A stretch of 64,000 nucleotides of DNA from Deinococcus peraridilitoris DSM 19664 (GCF_000317835.1 NC_019793.1:2732501-2796500), one strand, 5' to 3'. Positions 26,106 through 37,150 are shown, numbered from the stretch's first letter. Numbers and translations are program-made. The notes: a model not told the origin generated them from the sequence alone.

Positions 26106-26340
26106 GGCGCTCTATTTGAGAGGGCGCGCTCTTCTGTCGGCGGTGCTGCTAACCGCCTGCGGCTTTTACGCCGGGCGCTTTCTGGTGACCGAGGTCTGGT
26201 ATCTGGGCCTTGCGATTGCCGTGAGCATCGTGTTTTCCGCCCGCGCCAATCCCAGCTTCACGCATCGCGACCGGAGCGTGGTGCTGTTGGTGAGTGCAGC
26301 CGCCTTCGCGCTGGGCCTGCTGAACGCACCACCGGTCTGA
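26080..26340 (+). CDS. small membrane protein
   Basis: Up to 86 residues if it starts at ATG 26080 inside the end of lysZ, or 74 if at TTG 26116. Three hydrophobic stretches are visible (LLSAVLLTACGFYAGRFLV, YLGLAIAVSIVFSA and VVLLVSAAAFALGLL), so it is probably an integral membrane protein. It fills the gap between lysZ and rsgA on the same strand. No family recognised. Confidence 0.55.
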
Positions 26341-26397
26341 AGCCGGTTGGAGAATCCCGCGCAGTCTTCATCCCGGGCGGCTACAATCGCTGCACGC

Positions 26398-27426
26398 ATG
26401 CATGAGCACCTTCTTGCCCTCGGTTGGAACGACTTTTTCGAAGACCACTTTCGCGCGCTGAACGCCTTCGGTGTGGAGCCCGCCCGCGTGGCGAGCGTGC
26501 AGAAGGCTTCGTTTCGTGTCGTCACCAAAGGTGGTGTCACTTCCGCCGTGCCTTCGGGACTGCTGCTGCATCCTGACGCGCCCAGAAGCGAATATCCGGC
26601 GATCGGGGACTGGGTGGCAGTGCGGCAGCAGGAGGCCGACGACACGGTTGTGGTCACGCACGTGCTGCCGCGCAGAACGCGTTTCTCGCGGGCATTGGGG
26701 GCCGGAAACCCCCGGCGGCCCGAAGCGGTGGTCGAGCAGGTGATCGCCACCAACATCGACTTCGTGTTCATCGTGACCTCCCTTGACGAGGACTTCAGCG
26801 TGCGGCGCATCGAGCGCTACGTGGCCGCCGTGACGGGCAGCGGCGCCCGGCCCGTACTGGTACTGAACAAGGCCGACCTGCGCGGTGACGTGGACACCCT
26901 GCGCGCGGAAGTTGCCACGGTGGCGCCGGACGTGCCACTGCACACGGTGAGTGCGCTGCAGAGTGAGGAACTCGGTGAGCTGCGCGGCTACTTCACGCCG
27001 GGCACCACGGTGGCGCTGATCGGCTCGTCGGGGGTGGGGAAATCGACCCTCACCAACCGCCTGCTGGGCCATGAGGCCGCCGCGACGGGCGCGGTGCGCG
27101 AGTGGGACAGCAAGGGCCGCCACACCACCACATCGCGCGAACTGTACCTGCTGCCCGGCGGCGGGGTGCTGATCGACAATCCCGGCCTGCGCGAGATCGC
27201 CGTATGGGCCGAGGAAGTCGAGGACACCTTTTCCGACATCGAGGCGCTCGCCCTGCAGTGTCAGTATCGCGGCTGCACTCACAGTGGGGAAATCGGCTGC
27301 GCGGTGCAGGCAGCCGTGCAGGAGGGCAGGCTCAACGCGGGACGCCTGGAAAACTACCAGCGCCTGCAGGCCGAGGCGGGCGCGCCGAGGGCTCGCACGA
27401 AATCACGCAAAGGCAAACGGCGTTGA
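26398..27426 (+). CDS. rsgA: small ribosomal subunit biogenesis GTPase
   Basis: 342 residues from ATG 26398; a TACAAT box ends 10 nt upstream, making a start at TTG 26347 unlikely. Circularly permuted GTPase order: N-terminal OB fold (GDWVAVRQ), then G4 LVLNKADL, G1 LIGSSGVGKSTLTN, G2 HTTTSRELYLL and G3 DNPGLREI, ending with a zinc motif (CQYRGCTHSGEIGCAV). RsgA helps mature the 30S subunit and checks the decoding centre. Confidence 0.95.
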   Translation: MHEHLLALGWNDFFEDHFRALNAFGVEPARVASVQKASFRVVTKGGVTSAVPSGLLLHPDAPRSEYPAIGDWVAVRQQEADDTVVVTHVLPRRTRFSRALGAGNPRRPEAVVEQVIATNIDFVFIVTSLDEDFSVRRIERYVAAVTGSGARPVLVLNKADLRGDVDTLRAEVATVAPDVPLHTVSALQSEELGELRGYFTPGTTVALIGSSGVGKSTLTNRLLGHEAAATGAVREWDSKGRHTTTSRELYLLPGGGVLIDNPGLREIAVWAEEVEDTFSDIEALALQCQYRGCTHSGEIGCAVQAAVQEGRLNAGRLENYQRLQAEAGAPRARTKSRKGKRR

Positions 27427-27452
27427 TCCGAACTGGCCGTCCCTGGAGCAAT

Positions 27453-27980
27453 CTAACCGTACAGTTCGGGTGAGAGGTGCGGTGCGAGTGCCAGCGCCAG
27501 GGTCTGACGCCAGACATCGGCACGTTCCAGCAGCCCGCCGGTCAGGAAGCCGATGGCGCCCGTCTTGCGGTTGTTGTCCTGCACCCCCGAAAGTTCGTTC
27601 ATGACCGGTCCGAGTTCCTCTCCGGCCCTCACCCGCAGTGTCACGCGCGGGGGCAGCTCCAGGGACGCGCTGCGGCTGTACGTGACGCGCCCGGCGTGCG
27701 CGACCGCCACCATGCCGAAGAGCCAGCCCCGGCTTTTGTCGTCAAACTCCACCCCACCTTCGAGGCCCACGCCCCAGACGGCGCCCGGCTGAAGCACGGC
27801 CGCCTGGGCACGGTTGCGCGCGCCCTGCAGCGTTTCCTGAAACCCGATGGGCTGCTCGGGCACGCCGGAGGGCAATTGCGCGCCGCGCACCTCCAGATCC
27901 GCGAAGAGCCGCGTCATCACGTCGCGCACCGGGTTCACCTTGGCGGGATTGGTCGAACCGACGACGATCACGCCCCCCAC
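27453..27980 (-). CDS. yjjX: inosine/xanthosine triphosphatase (YjjX/NTPase_I-T family)
   Basis: 175 residues starting at GTG 27980. The family signature VVGSTNPAKVNPVRDV is at the N-terminus; QPIGFQETLQGARNRA and GVGLEGGVEF follow, and the late DNNRKTGAIGFLTGGLLERADVW is strongly conserved in YjjX. It hydrolyses non-canonical purine triphosphates such as ITP and XTP, guarding against deaminated or oxidised nucleotides. It overlaps the end of the DinB-like gene by 13 bp, suggesting a damage-response operon. Confidence 0.88.
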   Translation of the reverse strand: MGGVIVVGSTNPAKVNPVRDVMTRLFADLEVRGAQLPSGVPEQPIGFQETLQGARNRAQAAVLQPGAVWGVGLEGGVEFDDKSRGWLFGMVAVAHAGRVTYSRSASLELPPRVTLRVRAGEELGPVMNELSGVQDNNRKTGAIGFLTGGLLERADVWRQTLALALAPHLSPELYG

Positions 27981-28396
27981 CCCGGAGCGGGCCAGTCACC
28001 CAACTGGCGGCGCAGCTGCACGACCTGGCCCCAGTGGTAGGCGCTGTGCACCGCCAGGTCGAGCAGTGCGCCCTGCGCCAGCGCGGAGGGGCTTTCGGCG
28101 AGCATCTGGGCGTGCGCCAGGTTCACCTGCAGATCGCGGAGCAGGCGGCCGAACTCGGCTTCGCTCGGGGTTTCTCGTGGCCACCACGACGCCTGCTCTT
28201 GCCAATCGATCTCCTGACCGGCCGCCTCACCGAGCAGCTGGCGCTGCACGAACTCCAGGTGCCACAGGAGCTCATAGATGGTATGAGCCGCGCCGGGTAC
28301 GCTTCGGATGGCGTTTTCGTACTTCAGCCCGACCAGAATCTCGCCCACCTCCCGAAACCCCGCCCCGCCGCTCAGGGCGGCCTGCAGCATGTTCAC
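27968..28396 (-). CDS. DinB/DUF664-like four-helix protein, copy 2
   Basis: 142 residues. DinB-superfamily layout: YELLWHLEFVQ near residue 42 and HSAYHWGQVVQLRRQLG near the C-terminus, supplying three His residues for a metal site. Related proteins include damage-induced DinB of Bacillus and bacillithiol transferases. It is a paralogue of the gene just upstream and overlaps it by ATGA. The substrate is unknown. Confidence 0.75.
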   Translation of the reverse strand: MNMLQAALSGGAGFREVGEILVGLKYENAIRSVPGAAHTIYELLWHLEFVQRQLLGEAAGQEIDWQEQASWWPRETPSEAEFGRLLRDLQVNLAHAQMLAESPSALAQGALLDLAVHSAYHWGQVVQLRRQLGDWPAPGWGA

Positions 28397-28836
28397 GCGC
28401 CTTGCTCCTTTCCCGGCCAGCTGCCCAGCAAACGCCGCAGCACCACCACCTGTCCCCAGTGGTAGGCGTTGTGCGCCGCGATATCCTCGAGAATTTCACG
28501 GTCGCGCTCGCTGAGGTCCTCCGGGTCGCCCGCCAGTTCGGAGGCTTCGTACACCCCGGCCCGCACGCGCGAGATCAGGTCCTCGAAGGCTTCCTCGTCG
28601 GGCTGGTTCTGCGGCCACTGCTCGGAGGCAGGGGGAAAGCGGATTTCGCTTTGCTCCTCGGCAAGGCCCTGCAGCAGCAGGTTCTGACACAGCTCGATGT
28701 GCCAGATCAGGTCGTAGACGGTGTAGGGCAGCCCTTCGAAGCGCCGCGTGGCGCCCTCCAGGGTCAGGTCCGCCAAGATGCGGTCGACGCTCGCCATGCC
28801 CTGGCCGCCCATCAGAAATGACTTGAGAACGCTCAT
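28393..28836 (-). CDS. DinB/DUF664-like four-helix protein, copy 1
   Basis: 147 residues with the same His pattern as its neighbour (YDLIWHIELCQ and HNAYHWGQVVVLRRLLG). TAAACT lies 6 nt before the ATG, so the first gene of this three-gene unit (two DinB-like genes and yjjX) is probably leaderless. Members of this superfamily bind a metal with three His and act in thiol transfer or stress; D. radiodurans has an expanded set of them, from general knowledge. Confidence 0.75.
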   Translation of the reverse strand: MSVLKSFLMGGQGMASVDRILADLTLEGATRRFEGLPYTVYDLIWHIELCQNLLLQGLAEEQSEIRFPPASEQWPQNQPDEEAFEDLISRVRAGVYEASELAGDPEDLSERDREILEDIAAHNAYHWGQVVVLRRLLGSWPGKEQGA

Positions 28837-28898
28837 GCGCCGAGTTTAGGGTACGCAGTCTGGGGCACGTACCCCACGTCTGTCTCAGGCCACAAGAA

Positions 28899-28930
28899 GC
28901 GAGCCGCCATGAACCTGCCTGGCGGCTCGC
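28899..28930 (-). terminator. probable terminator of the lysine operon
   Basis: An 11-bp perfect stem (28899-28909 with 28920-28930) with a 10-nt loop, 22 bp beyond the lysY stop. On the minus strand it is followed by TTCTTGTGG, a weak T-run. Confidence 0.55.
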
Positions 28931-28952
28931 GGGTGGCGCGTACAGTTCTGGC

Positions 28953-30885
<1,933 letters not shown>

Positions 30886-30902
30886 AAGTCGCTTTCAGCA
30901 TT

Positions 30903-30941
30903 CGGCGGTCAGTCCGGCCAGTCTGGCCGGACTGACCGCCG
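30903..30941 (-). repeat. 18-bp hairpin between lysW and lysX
   Basis: Perfect 18-bp stem (30903-30920 with 30924-30941) with a 3-nt loop, starting 8 nt after the lysW stop codon on the minus strand. No T-run follows, so it looks like an mRNA-stabilising or processing hairpin rather than a full terminator. Confidence 0.7.
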
Positions 30942-30948
30942 AGCCTGA

Positions 30949-31122
30949 CTACTCGCCCCAGTCCTCGGCTTCCTGCGGGGCGGGCGCAAGGCGCGGGGGA
31001 TCGACGCTCACGACCTCGTACTCCGCGCCGGTTTCGTCGTCGAGGACCAGCTCGCCCAGTTCGGGGTTGTTGAGGGTGATGACGGCGCCGGTATCGGGAT
31101 TTTCAAAGTTCACTGTGGCCAT
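30949..31122 (-). CDS. lysW: amino-group carrier protein LysW, cysteine-free form
   Basis: 57 residues, ATG 31122 with AAGGAG 8 nt upstream. The C-terminal half is classic LysW: PELGELV, DPPRLAPAPQEAEDWGE, ending in the EDWGE tail whose terminal Glu accepts aminoadipate. In Thermus LysW the N-terminal half has a zinc site CPEC/CEDC; here the four positions read Asn 8, Thr 11, Asp 28 and Thr 31, and the protein contains no cysteine. LysW protects and carries the amino group through LysX, Z, Y, J and K. The comparison uses the Thermus sequence from memory. Encoded between the double zinc ribbon and lysX. Confidence 0.93.
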   Translation of the reverse strand: MATVNFENPDTGAVITLNNPELGELVLDDETGAEYEVVSVDPPRLAPAPQEAEDWGE

Positions 31123-31179
31123 GTTGTTTCTCCTTGTGTTGGTGCTTTGCTGACTTGGGCTGCCGTGCAGGCAGGGGCA

Positions 31180-31473
31180 TCAGGCGTCTTCGAATTCCAG
31201 TTCGATGTGTGCCGTGCAGTGCGGGCACTGCACGATGCTGCTTTCGCTGATCATCTCTTCGGTCACGTCGAATTCCTCGGAGCAGTTGGGGCAGACGGTC
31301 AGGATGCCCAGCAGTTCGAGGTCGAAGTCTTCGCCTTCGTTTCGGGTAACTTCCATCTCGGCGTTGCAGCTGTCGCAGATGATCACGTCGCCCAGCTGCA
31401 GGTCCGCGCGGTCGGCGTCGGTGAGTTCCAGCACCTCACCGCAAATGGGGCATTCGACTTCGAGTACGGCCAT
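31180..31473 (-). CDS. double zinc-ribbon protein in the lysine operon
   Basis: 97 acidic residues containing two complete ribbons: Cys 8, 11, 33, 36 and Cys 61, 64, 83, 86 (CPIC, CDSC, CPNC, CPHC). The first ribbon resembles the zinc half of LysW, but there is no EDWGE tail, so it cannot itself carry aminoadipate. It lies directly upstream of the cysteine-free lysW (57-bp gap). TAGAAT six nt before the ATG suggests its own leaderless promoter, which would also drive lysW-X-Y. A scaffold or partner role for the carrier is an inference; a general zinc-ribbon regulator is the alternative. Confidence 0.8.
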   Translation of the reverse strand: MAVLEVECPICGEVLELTDADRADLQLGDVIICDSCNAEMEVTRNEGEDFDLELLGILTVCPNCSEEFDVTEEMISESSIVQCPHCTAHIELEFEDA

Positions 31474-31479
31474 GACCGT

Positions 31480-31485
31480 ATTCTA
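31480..31485 (-). promoter_or_regulatory. internal -10 box for the zinc-ribbon/lysWXY part
   Basis: TAGAAT on the minus strand, 6 nt before the ATG of the double zinc-ribbon gene. No good -35 is seen. Confidence 0.45.
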
Positions 31486-31523
31486 CGGATCTCCTGGTTG
31501 CGTGGTTTGATCAGGCACCCTGA

Positions 31524-31562
31524 CGGGAGAGGAGTCAGCGTTTCATGTCGGCTCCTCTCCCG
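31524..31562 (-). repeat. 11-bp hairpin at the end of lysU
   Basis: 11-bp perfect stem (31524-31534 with 31552-31562) with a 17-nt loop containing the lysU stop codon. No T-run; may limit read-through or protect mRNA ends between lysU and the zinc-ribbon gene. Confidence 0.5.
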
Positions 31563-32043
31563 GAAAGCGCTGGTACTTGCGGTAAAACTCCAGGATGCTG
31601 CCTTCCCTCAGCGCTTCACGCAGAAACTCCGGGGGCGCGCCCAGCTGAAATTCATCATGACCACGCCTGAGGATGCCCGCGTTCACGTCGAGCGTGACCT
31701 CGTCGCCGTCACCCAGTTGCCCGATCAGGTCGGGAGCTTCAAAGGCGGGAATGCCCAGGTTGAGCAGGTTGCGGTAATGAATGCGAGCAAACGAAGCCGC
31801 GATGATCCCCCCAATGCCCAGCTTGCGCAGCGCCATCGGGGCATATTCGCGGCTGGATCCCAGGCCCCAGTTGCGCCCGCCGACCAGCACGTCTCCGCGT
31901 TTCACGTTCGGAGCGAACTCCGGACGGAAGTGATGAAACGCGTAAGTCTGAAAGACGTCCTCGCCGACCATAAAGGGGGCGTACTTGCCAGGCAGGATGT
32001 CGTCGGTGTTGACGCCGTCCCCGAACTTCCAGACTTTAGGCAT
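31543..32043 (-). CDS. lysU: homoaconitase small subunit
   Basis: 166 residues from ATG 32043, with AAGGAGG seven nt upstream; the frame is open to 32094 but within the preceding gene. Swivel-domain motifs: GDGVNTDDILPGKYAPF, GGRNWGLGSSREYAPMALRKLGI and ASFARIHYRNLLNLGIPA. With the large subunit LysT it isomerises homocitrate to homoisocitrate. The YAPM/GSSREYAP region is that of small subunits of the homoaconitase/IPM isomerase group. Preceded by a small pyrophosphatase-like gene that overlaps it by 8 bp. Confidence 0.9.
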   Translation of the reverse strand: MPKVWKFGDGVNTDDILPGKYAPFMVGEDVFQTYAFHHFRPEFAPNVKRGDVLVGGRNWGLGSSREYAPMALRKLGIGGIIAASFARIHYRNLLNLGIPAFEAPDLIGQLGDGDEVTLDVNAGILRRGHDEFQLGAPPEFLREALREGSILEFYRKYQRFPGEEPT

Positions 32044-32392
32044 GATAACCTCCTTCGCGCCGCACGAACAGGCAGCCGAAGCTGCCGTGGCCATTCAGAA
32101 ACGCCTGCACCGACTGAATGTCACGCTCATCGCAGCCAAGCAACAACTTGATCTCGGTGTCCCGCTTCTTGAGGTCGGCGGTGCAGATCATGCCGACCAG
32201 TTCGCGCGCGTTCTGGCTGCCAAGCCACACGTCGATTCCGTGCCCGTCCCCGGCGGTCGTGCCGCTGAGGTAGCCGTAGTCGAGCGGGTACACGAGGTCG
32301 GGGAAGCGCGGGTGGTGGCTGCCGCGCGGGCGGTCCACGATGATGTCGCTGGTGCGGGACAGTTCGTCCAGCTGATCCCAGAAGGGCGTCAC
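32036..32392 (-). CDS. inorganic pyrophosphatase-like protein
   Basis: 118 residues starting at GTG 32392, whose GTGA overlaps the lysT stop. The segment IIVDRPRGSHHPRFPDLVYPLDYGYLSGTTAGDGHGIDVWLG (key parts: RPRGS, YPLDYGY, DGHGIDVWLG) corresponds to the family I pyrophosphatase core (RPKGS, YPxNYG, DGxxxDV), and TADLKKRDTEIKLLLGCDE to its following strand. It is shorter than the usual 170-200 residues and part of the acidic metal-binding set seems reduced. Placed between homoaconitase subunits, overlapping both. Activity uncertain. Confidence 0.7.
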   Translation of the reverse strand: MTPFWDQLDELSRTSDIIVDRPRGSHHPRFPDLVYPLDYGYLSGTTAGDGHGIDVWLGSQNARELVGMICTADLKKRDTEIKLLLGCDERDIQSVQAFLNGHGSFGCLFVRREGGYHA

Positions 32393-33657
32393 GCCACCGC
32401 TCCTTCCCGCACGTCCTCTGGCAGCGCGATACGGCCCGCAACGGCGGTGGCGGCGGCCACGGCAGGAGAGGCGAGGTAGATCTGCGCGTCGGCCGCGCCC
32501 ATGCGCCCGATGAAGTTGCGGTTGCTGGTCGAGACGCACACCTCACCGGGTGCCAGCACACCCTGGTGGCGGCCCATGCAGGGTCCGCAGCCCGGCGTTC
32601 CGAGAATGGCGCCTGCCTGCATCAGGGTCAGCAGGGTGCCGTCCCGCAGAGCGTCCTCCATCACGGTGCTGCTGGCGGGAATCACCAGCAGGCGCGTGTG
32701 CGGAGAGACGCGCTGCCCGCGCAGCACCTCGGCGGCGGCGTGCAAATCTTCGAGGCGGCCGTTGGTGCAGGTGCCGATGAACACCTGATCGACCTTCAGG
32801 CCGCGCAGCGCGCTCACGTCGTGCACGTTGTCGACCTCGCTGGGCGCGCTCATGCGGGCGTTGAGCGTGTTCAGGTCGATGTGAACGGCGCGCACGTAGG
32901 TCGCGCCCTCGTCGGGATAGACCCATTCGGGAAAGTCGTAGCCGTAGGCGGTGAGCACCTCGCCGCCTGGCACGACCAGACCGGCCTTGGCGCCTGCCTC
33001 GACGCACAGGTTGGCCAGGGTCATACGCTCGCCGCGTGAAAAGCGCTCTCCGGCGTGAATTTCGATCGACTGGTACGTCGCGCCGTCCGCACCGAGCATC
33101 CGGATCATCTCCAGCGCGACGTCCTTGGCGGTGACGCCGGGACGCAGCTCGCCCGAGAGGGTCACCTTGACACTTTCGGGCACCTTGAGCCAGGTCTTGC
33201 CGCTGGCGGCGGCCAGGGCGATGTCGGTGGCGCCCATGCCCGTGCCGAAGGCCGCCACCGCGCCGTAAGTGGTGCTGTGGCTGTCGCTGCCCAGCACGAT
33301 CCAGCCGGGACGCGCGAGCTTTTCCTCGACCAGCACCTGATGGCAGATGCCGCGCCCTACGTCGAACAGGCGGCAGCCGGTCCTGGTGGCGTATTCGCGC
33401 GCTTCCTTCTGGGCCTGCGCGACGCTGACGGTGCTGGCGGGCGCGACGTGGTCGATCACGAACGAGACCCGCTCGGGGAACTTGGGCGTGGCCTCGAGGT
33501 CGGCGAGCACCCCGATGACGCTCTGGGCGATCGAGTCGACGATCATCACCTGATCGACCTCGACGACCGCGAGGTCACCGGCGTACACGGTTGTGCTCGA
33601 ACGCCGCGAAAGGATTTTTTCCGCCATCGACTGCGGGCGGGAAGGAGTAGATGTCAT
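32389..33657 (-). CDS. lysT: homoaconitase large subunit
   Basis: 422 residues of the aconitase/IPM-isomerase superfamily. Cluster cysteines in IGTCTNGRLEDL and TPGCGPCMGRH; SDSHSTTYGAVAAFGTGMGATD is the conserved substrate/iron segment; STSNRNFIGRMG lies near the end. Partner of LysU for homocitrate to homoisocitrate conversion. Its start overlaps the stop of the PhzF-like gene (ATGA), and its stop overlaps the pyrophosphatase-like start (GTGA). Confidence 0.92.
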   Translation of the reverse strand: MTSTPSRPQSMAEKILSRRSSTTVYAGDLAVVEVDQVMIVDSIAQSVIGVLADLEATPKFPERVSFVIDHVAPASTVSVAQAQKEAREYATRTGCRLFDVGRGICHQVLVEEKLARPGWIVLGSDSHSTTYGAVAAFGTGMGATDIALAAASGKTWLKVPESVKVTLSGELRPGVTAKDVALEMIRMLGADGATYQSIEIHAGERFSRGERMTLANLCVEAGAKAGLVVPGGEVLTAYGYDFPEWVYPDEGATYVRAVHIDLNTLNARMSAPSEVDNVHDVSALRGLKVDQVFIGTCTNGRLEDLHAAAEVLRGQRVSPHTRLLVIPASSTVMEDALRDGTLLTLMQAGAILGTPGCGPCMGRHQGVLAPGEVCVSTSNRNFIGRMGAADAQIYLASPAVAAATAVAGRIALPEDVREGAVA

Positions 33658-34516
33658 GCCAGGACCTCCAGCGGCACTGTTTTAACGTCCTGCTGCACGG
33701 CGCCGCTCACGACGATGCCCGTCGCCGTTTCATTCTCGCGCGCAAAGCGGGCGTGCAGGCGCGATGGTTTATGCATGCCGTAGCCCTGGGTGGCGCTGAT
33801 TTCCCGCAGCTGGGGCCGGTGCGCGGTCAGGTAGCCGCACAGGGTGGCCAGGGTGTAACTGCCCGCGTTGTCCTCGCTGAGGCCGCGCCTGGGAGCAAAA
33901 AAGCGGAAGTCCACGTCCGAGGCACGCGCCGAATTGAAGGTGCAGGCGATGACGCCGTTGGTGCCGCTGTGCTCGTTGAAGTGACGGACTGCGTCGAAAT
34001 CCGGTCGCAGCGCGTCGAGGTCTGCGCTGTCGCGCAGCGGCAGGATGATGTTGTGACGGTCCGCGCCACAGGCCTGCACCGGGTAACGCGGGTCGAGCGC
34101 ATGGGCACCCAGGTGTAGGGCGTCGAGCAGCAGCGTGGGGTCGATTTCCCGCCCCGCGTGGGTTTCTTCCTGTCTGCTGCCCCAGCCTTCGGGTGTCCGC
34201 TCCACGTGCAGGACGCTCGCGCCCGCATGGACGGTGAGGTGATCGCCGACCAGGCTGAAGCGTTGCAGGTACTCGGCGATCACCAGGGCGCCGCTGTCGC
34301 TGTCCCCCTTTTCTTTGCCCGGCGTGAAGAAACGAACCCAGACTTCGTTGCCGTGCAGAGCGGTGATGAACGCGGTGAGGGGCGCGCCGCTCTCTCTCGC
34401 CTGCTGCTGCATCTCGGCCCCCGTCAGCGGCTCGGCGGCGCTCGCGATGGCAACATGCTTGCCGCCGTGCGGCGCGTCGGCAAAGACCCGGTAATGGTTC
34501 ACCTTGGGCATCAGCA

Positions 34517-34517
<1 letters not shown>
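33654..34517 (-). CDS. PhzF-family protein, probably without the catalytic Glu
   Basis: About 287 residues from ATG 34517, which overlaps the lysS stop (ATGA). PhzF fold: YRVFADAPHGGKHVAIA at the start and FRFFAPRRGLSEDNAGSYTLATLCGYL near residue 225, matching the family's FFAPxxGxxEDxATGSA motif. In PhzF the N-terminal domain has an (L/S)SET motif with catalytic Glu; the matching position reads GAPLTAF, and the CGHAT-like segment reads SDSGALVIA. It may be an altered isomerase or a non-enzymatic homologue. Its place inside a tightly coupled lysine operon is unexpected. Confidence 0.75.
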
Positions 34518-35764
<1,247 letters not shown>

Positions 35765-35819
35765 CTACTCCTCAAGACTTCCTGAAGATTCTATTTTTCA
35801 GCGCGCGCTAAAACAGGGC

Positions 35820-36791
35820 ATGTACCACCGTAGACTTGGCCGCACGAACTTAAACGTTTCAGAGATCGGCTATGGAGCCTGGGGCATCGGTCAGGCCATG
35901 TGGATCGGCGCCGATGACCAGGAAAGCCTGCGCGCGCTGCAGCGCTTTATCGACCTCGGGGGGAACTTCATCGACACGGCCCTCGGGTACGGTGACGGAC
36001 ACAGCGAACGCCTAGTCGGGCAGGTTGTCCGTGACAACCCCGGAACGCTGGTCGCCACCAAGGTTCCCCCCAAGAACGGCCAATGGCCCGCGCCCAAAGG
36101 CATCCCTGCGAGCGACGCCTTTCCGGCTGAGCACGTCATCGCCTGCACGGACCAGAGCCTGCAGAACCTGGGCCTGCCCAGCATCGACGTGCAGCAGTTT
36201 CATGTCTGGGACGACAGCTGGACCGACCAGGGCGACTGGCAGGACGCCATTACCCAGCTCAAGCGCGACGGCAAGATCAGGCACTTCGGAATCAGCATCA
36301 ACGACCACCAGCCCGACAACGCCATCCGCCTGATCGAGTCGGGCGCGATCGACACGGTACAGGTCATCTACAACGTCTTTGACCAGAGCCCCCAGGACCG
36401 CCTGCTCGACGCCTGCCAGGTCCATGACATCGGCGTGATCGTGCGTGTCGCGCTTGACGAGGGCAGCCTGTCAGGTCGCATTACGGCCGACACGACCTTT
36501 CCGGAGGGCGACTGGCGCCACCGCTACTTTGGCGGAAACCGCAAACAGGAGTTGCAAGAGCATCTGCGCGCCATCGAGCAGGATCTGGGGATCAGCACCG
36601 AGCAGCTCCCGGAAACGGCCCTGCGCTTCGTGCTCTCCCACCCGGCGGTGAGCACCGTCATCGTCGGGATGCGCAGCCTCGCCAACGTCGAGCGCAACGC
36701 GGCCCTGGCCGACGGCCAGGGCTTGTCCCGCGAGCAGGTCGAGCGACTCTACAAGCACCGCTGGGACCGCAACTGGTACAACCCCGCCTGA
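35820..36791 (+). CDS. aldo/keto reductase
   Basis: 323 residues. AKR tetrad is visible: Asp and Tyr in [19 protein letters not shown], Lys in LVATKVPPK, and His in VQQFHVWDD; later HFGISINDH and [17 protein letters not shown]. It belongs to the YhdN/AKR11-like group that reduces sugar or small aldehydes with NADPH. TAAAAC close to the ATG may be part of a leaderless promoter. Divergent from the lysine operon, sharing a short AT-rich intergenic region. A terminator follows. Confidence 0.88.
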   Translation: MYHRRLGRTNLNVSEIGYGAWGIGQAMWIGADDQESLRALQRFIDLGGNFIDTALGYGDGHSERLVGQVVRDNPGTLVATKVPPKNGQWPAPKGIPASDAFPAEHVIACTDQSLQNLGLPSIDVQQFHVWDDSWTDQGDWQDAITQLKRDGKIRHFGISINDHQPDNAIRLIESGAIDTVQVIYNVFDQSPQDRLLDACQVHDIGVIVRVALDEGSLSGRITADTTFPEGDWRHRYFGGNRKQELQEHLRAIEQDLGISTEQLPETALRFVLSHPAVSTVIVGMRSLANVERNAALADGQGLSREQVERLYKHRWDRNWYNPA

Positions 36792-36798
36792 GCAGGTC

Positions 36799-36846
36799 AA
36801 GAACCTCCCGTGTGTCGGACCTGACTGACGCACGGGAGGTTTCTTA
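36799..36846 (+). terminator. intrinsic terminator of aldo/keto reductase gene
   Basis: 11-bp stem (36802-36812 with 36831-36841) with an 18-nt loop, followed by TTTCTT; the flanking AAG/CTT bases extend the pairing. Starts 7 bp after the stop. Confidence 0.75.
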
Positions 36847-37040
36847 TGTTTGTCAGGCCGCATGTAGCACTCTGGCGGTTGGCGGTCCGTGGTGTCCTGG
36901 TGGTCGAAAAGCGGCATGTTCGGGAGATTTTTACACGGCTGAGAGAAGCTATCTGTAAATCCGTGCCTGAAAATTATTCTCAAATGTAAAGAGTAAAAGA
37001 GTAGTAGACAGAAGAGTGGGTTATGCGAGCAGTCCACAAA

Positions 37041-37068
37041 CTATCCGTCTCGTTCTATCCGTCTCGTT
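37041..37068 (+). repeat. tandem 14-bp repeat upstream of the protease gene
   Basis: CTATCCGTCTCGTT occurs twice, back to back and without mismatch. It lies about 80 bp before the subtilase start in a 300-bp AT-rich gap that otherwise holds only the aldo/keto reductase terminator; it could be a tandem activator/repressor site. Confidence 0.6.
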
Positions 37069-37150
37069 CAAAAATTTAAGCTAGACTGCCTCGTCATCCA
37101 CAATTCGGTCGGAACAGATAAAGCCTGAACAGGCAAAGCTTGGAGGAACT

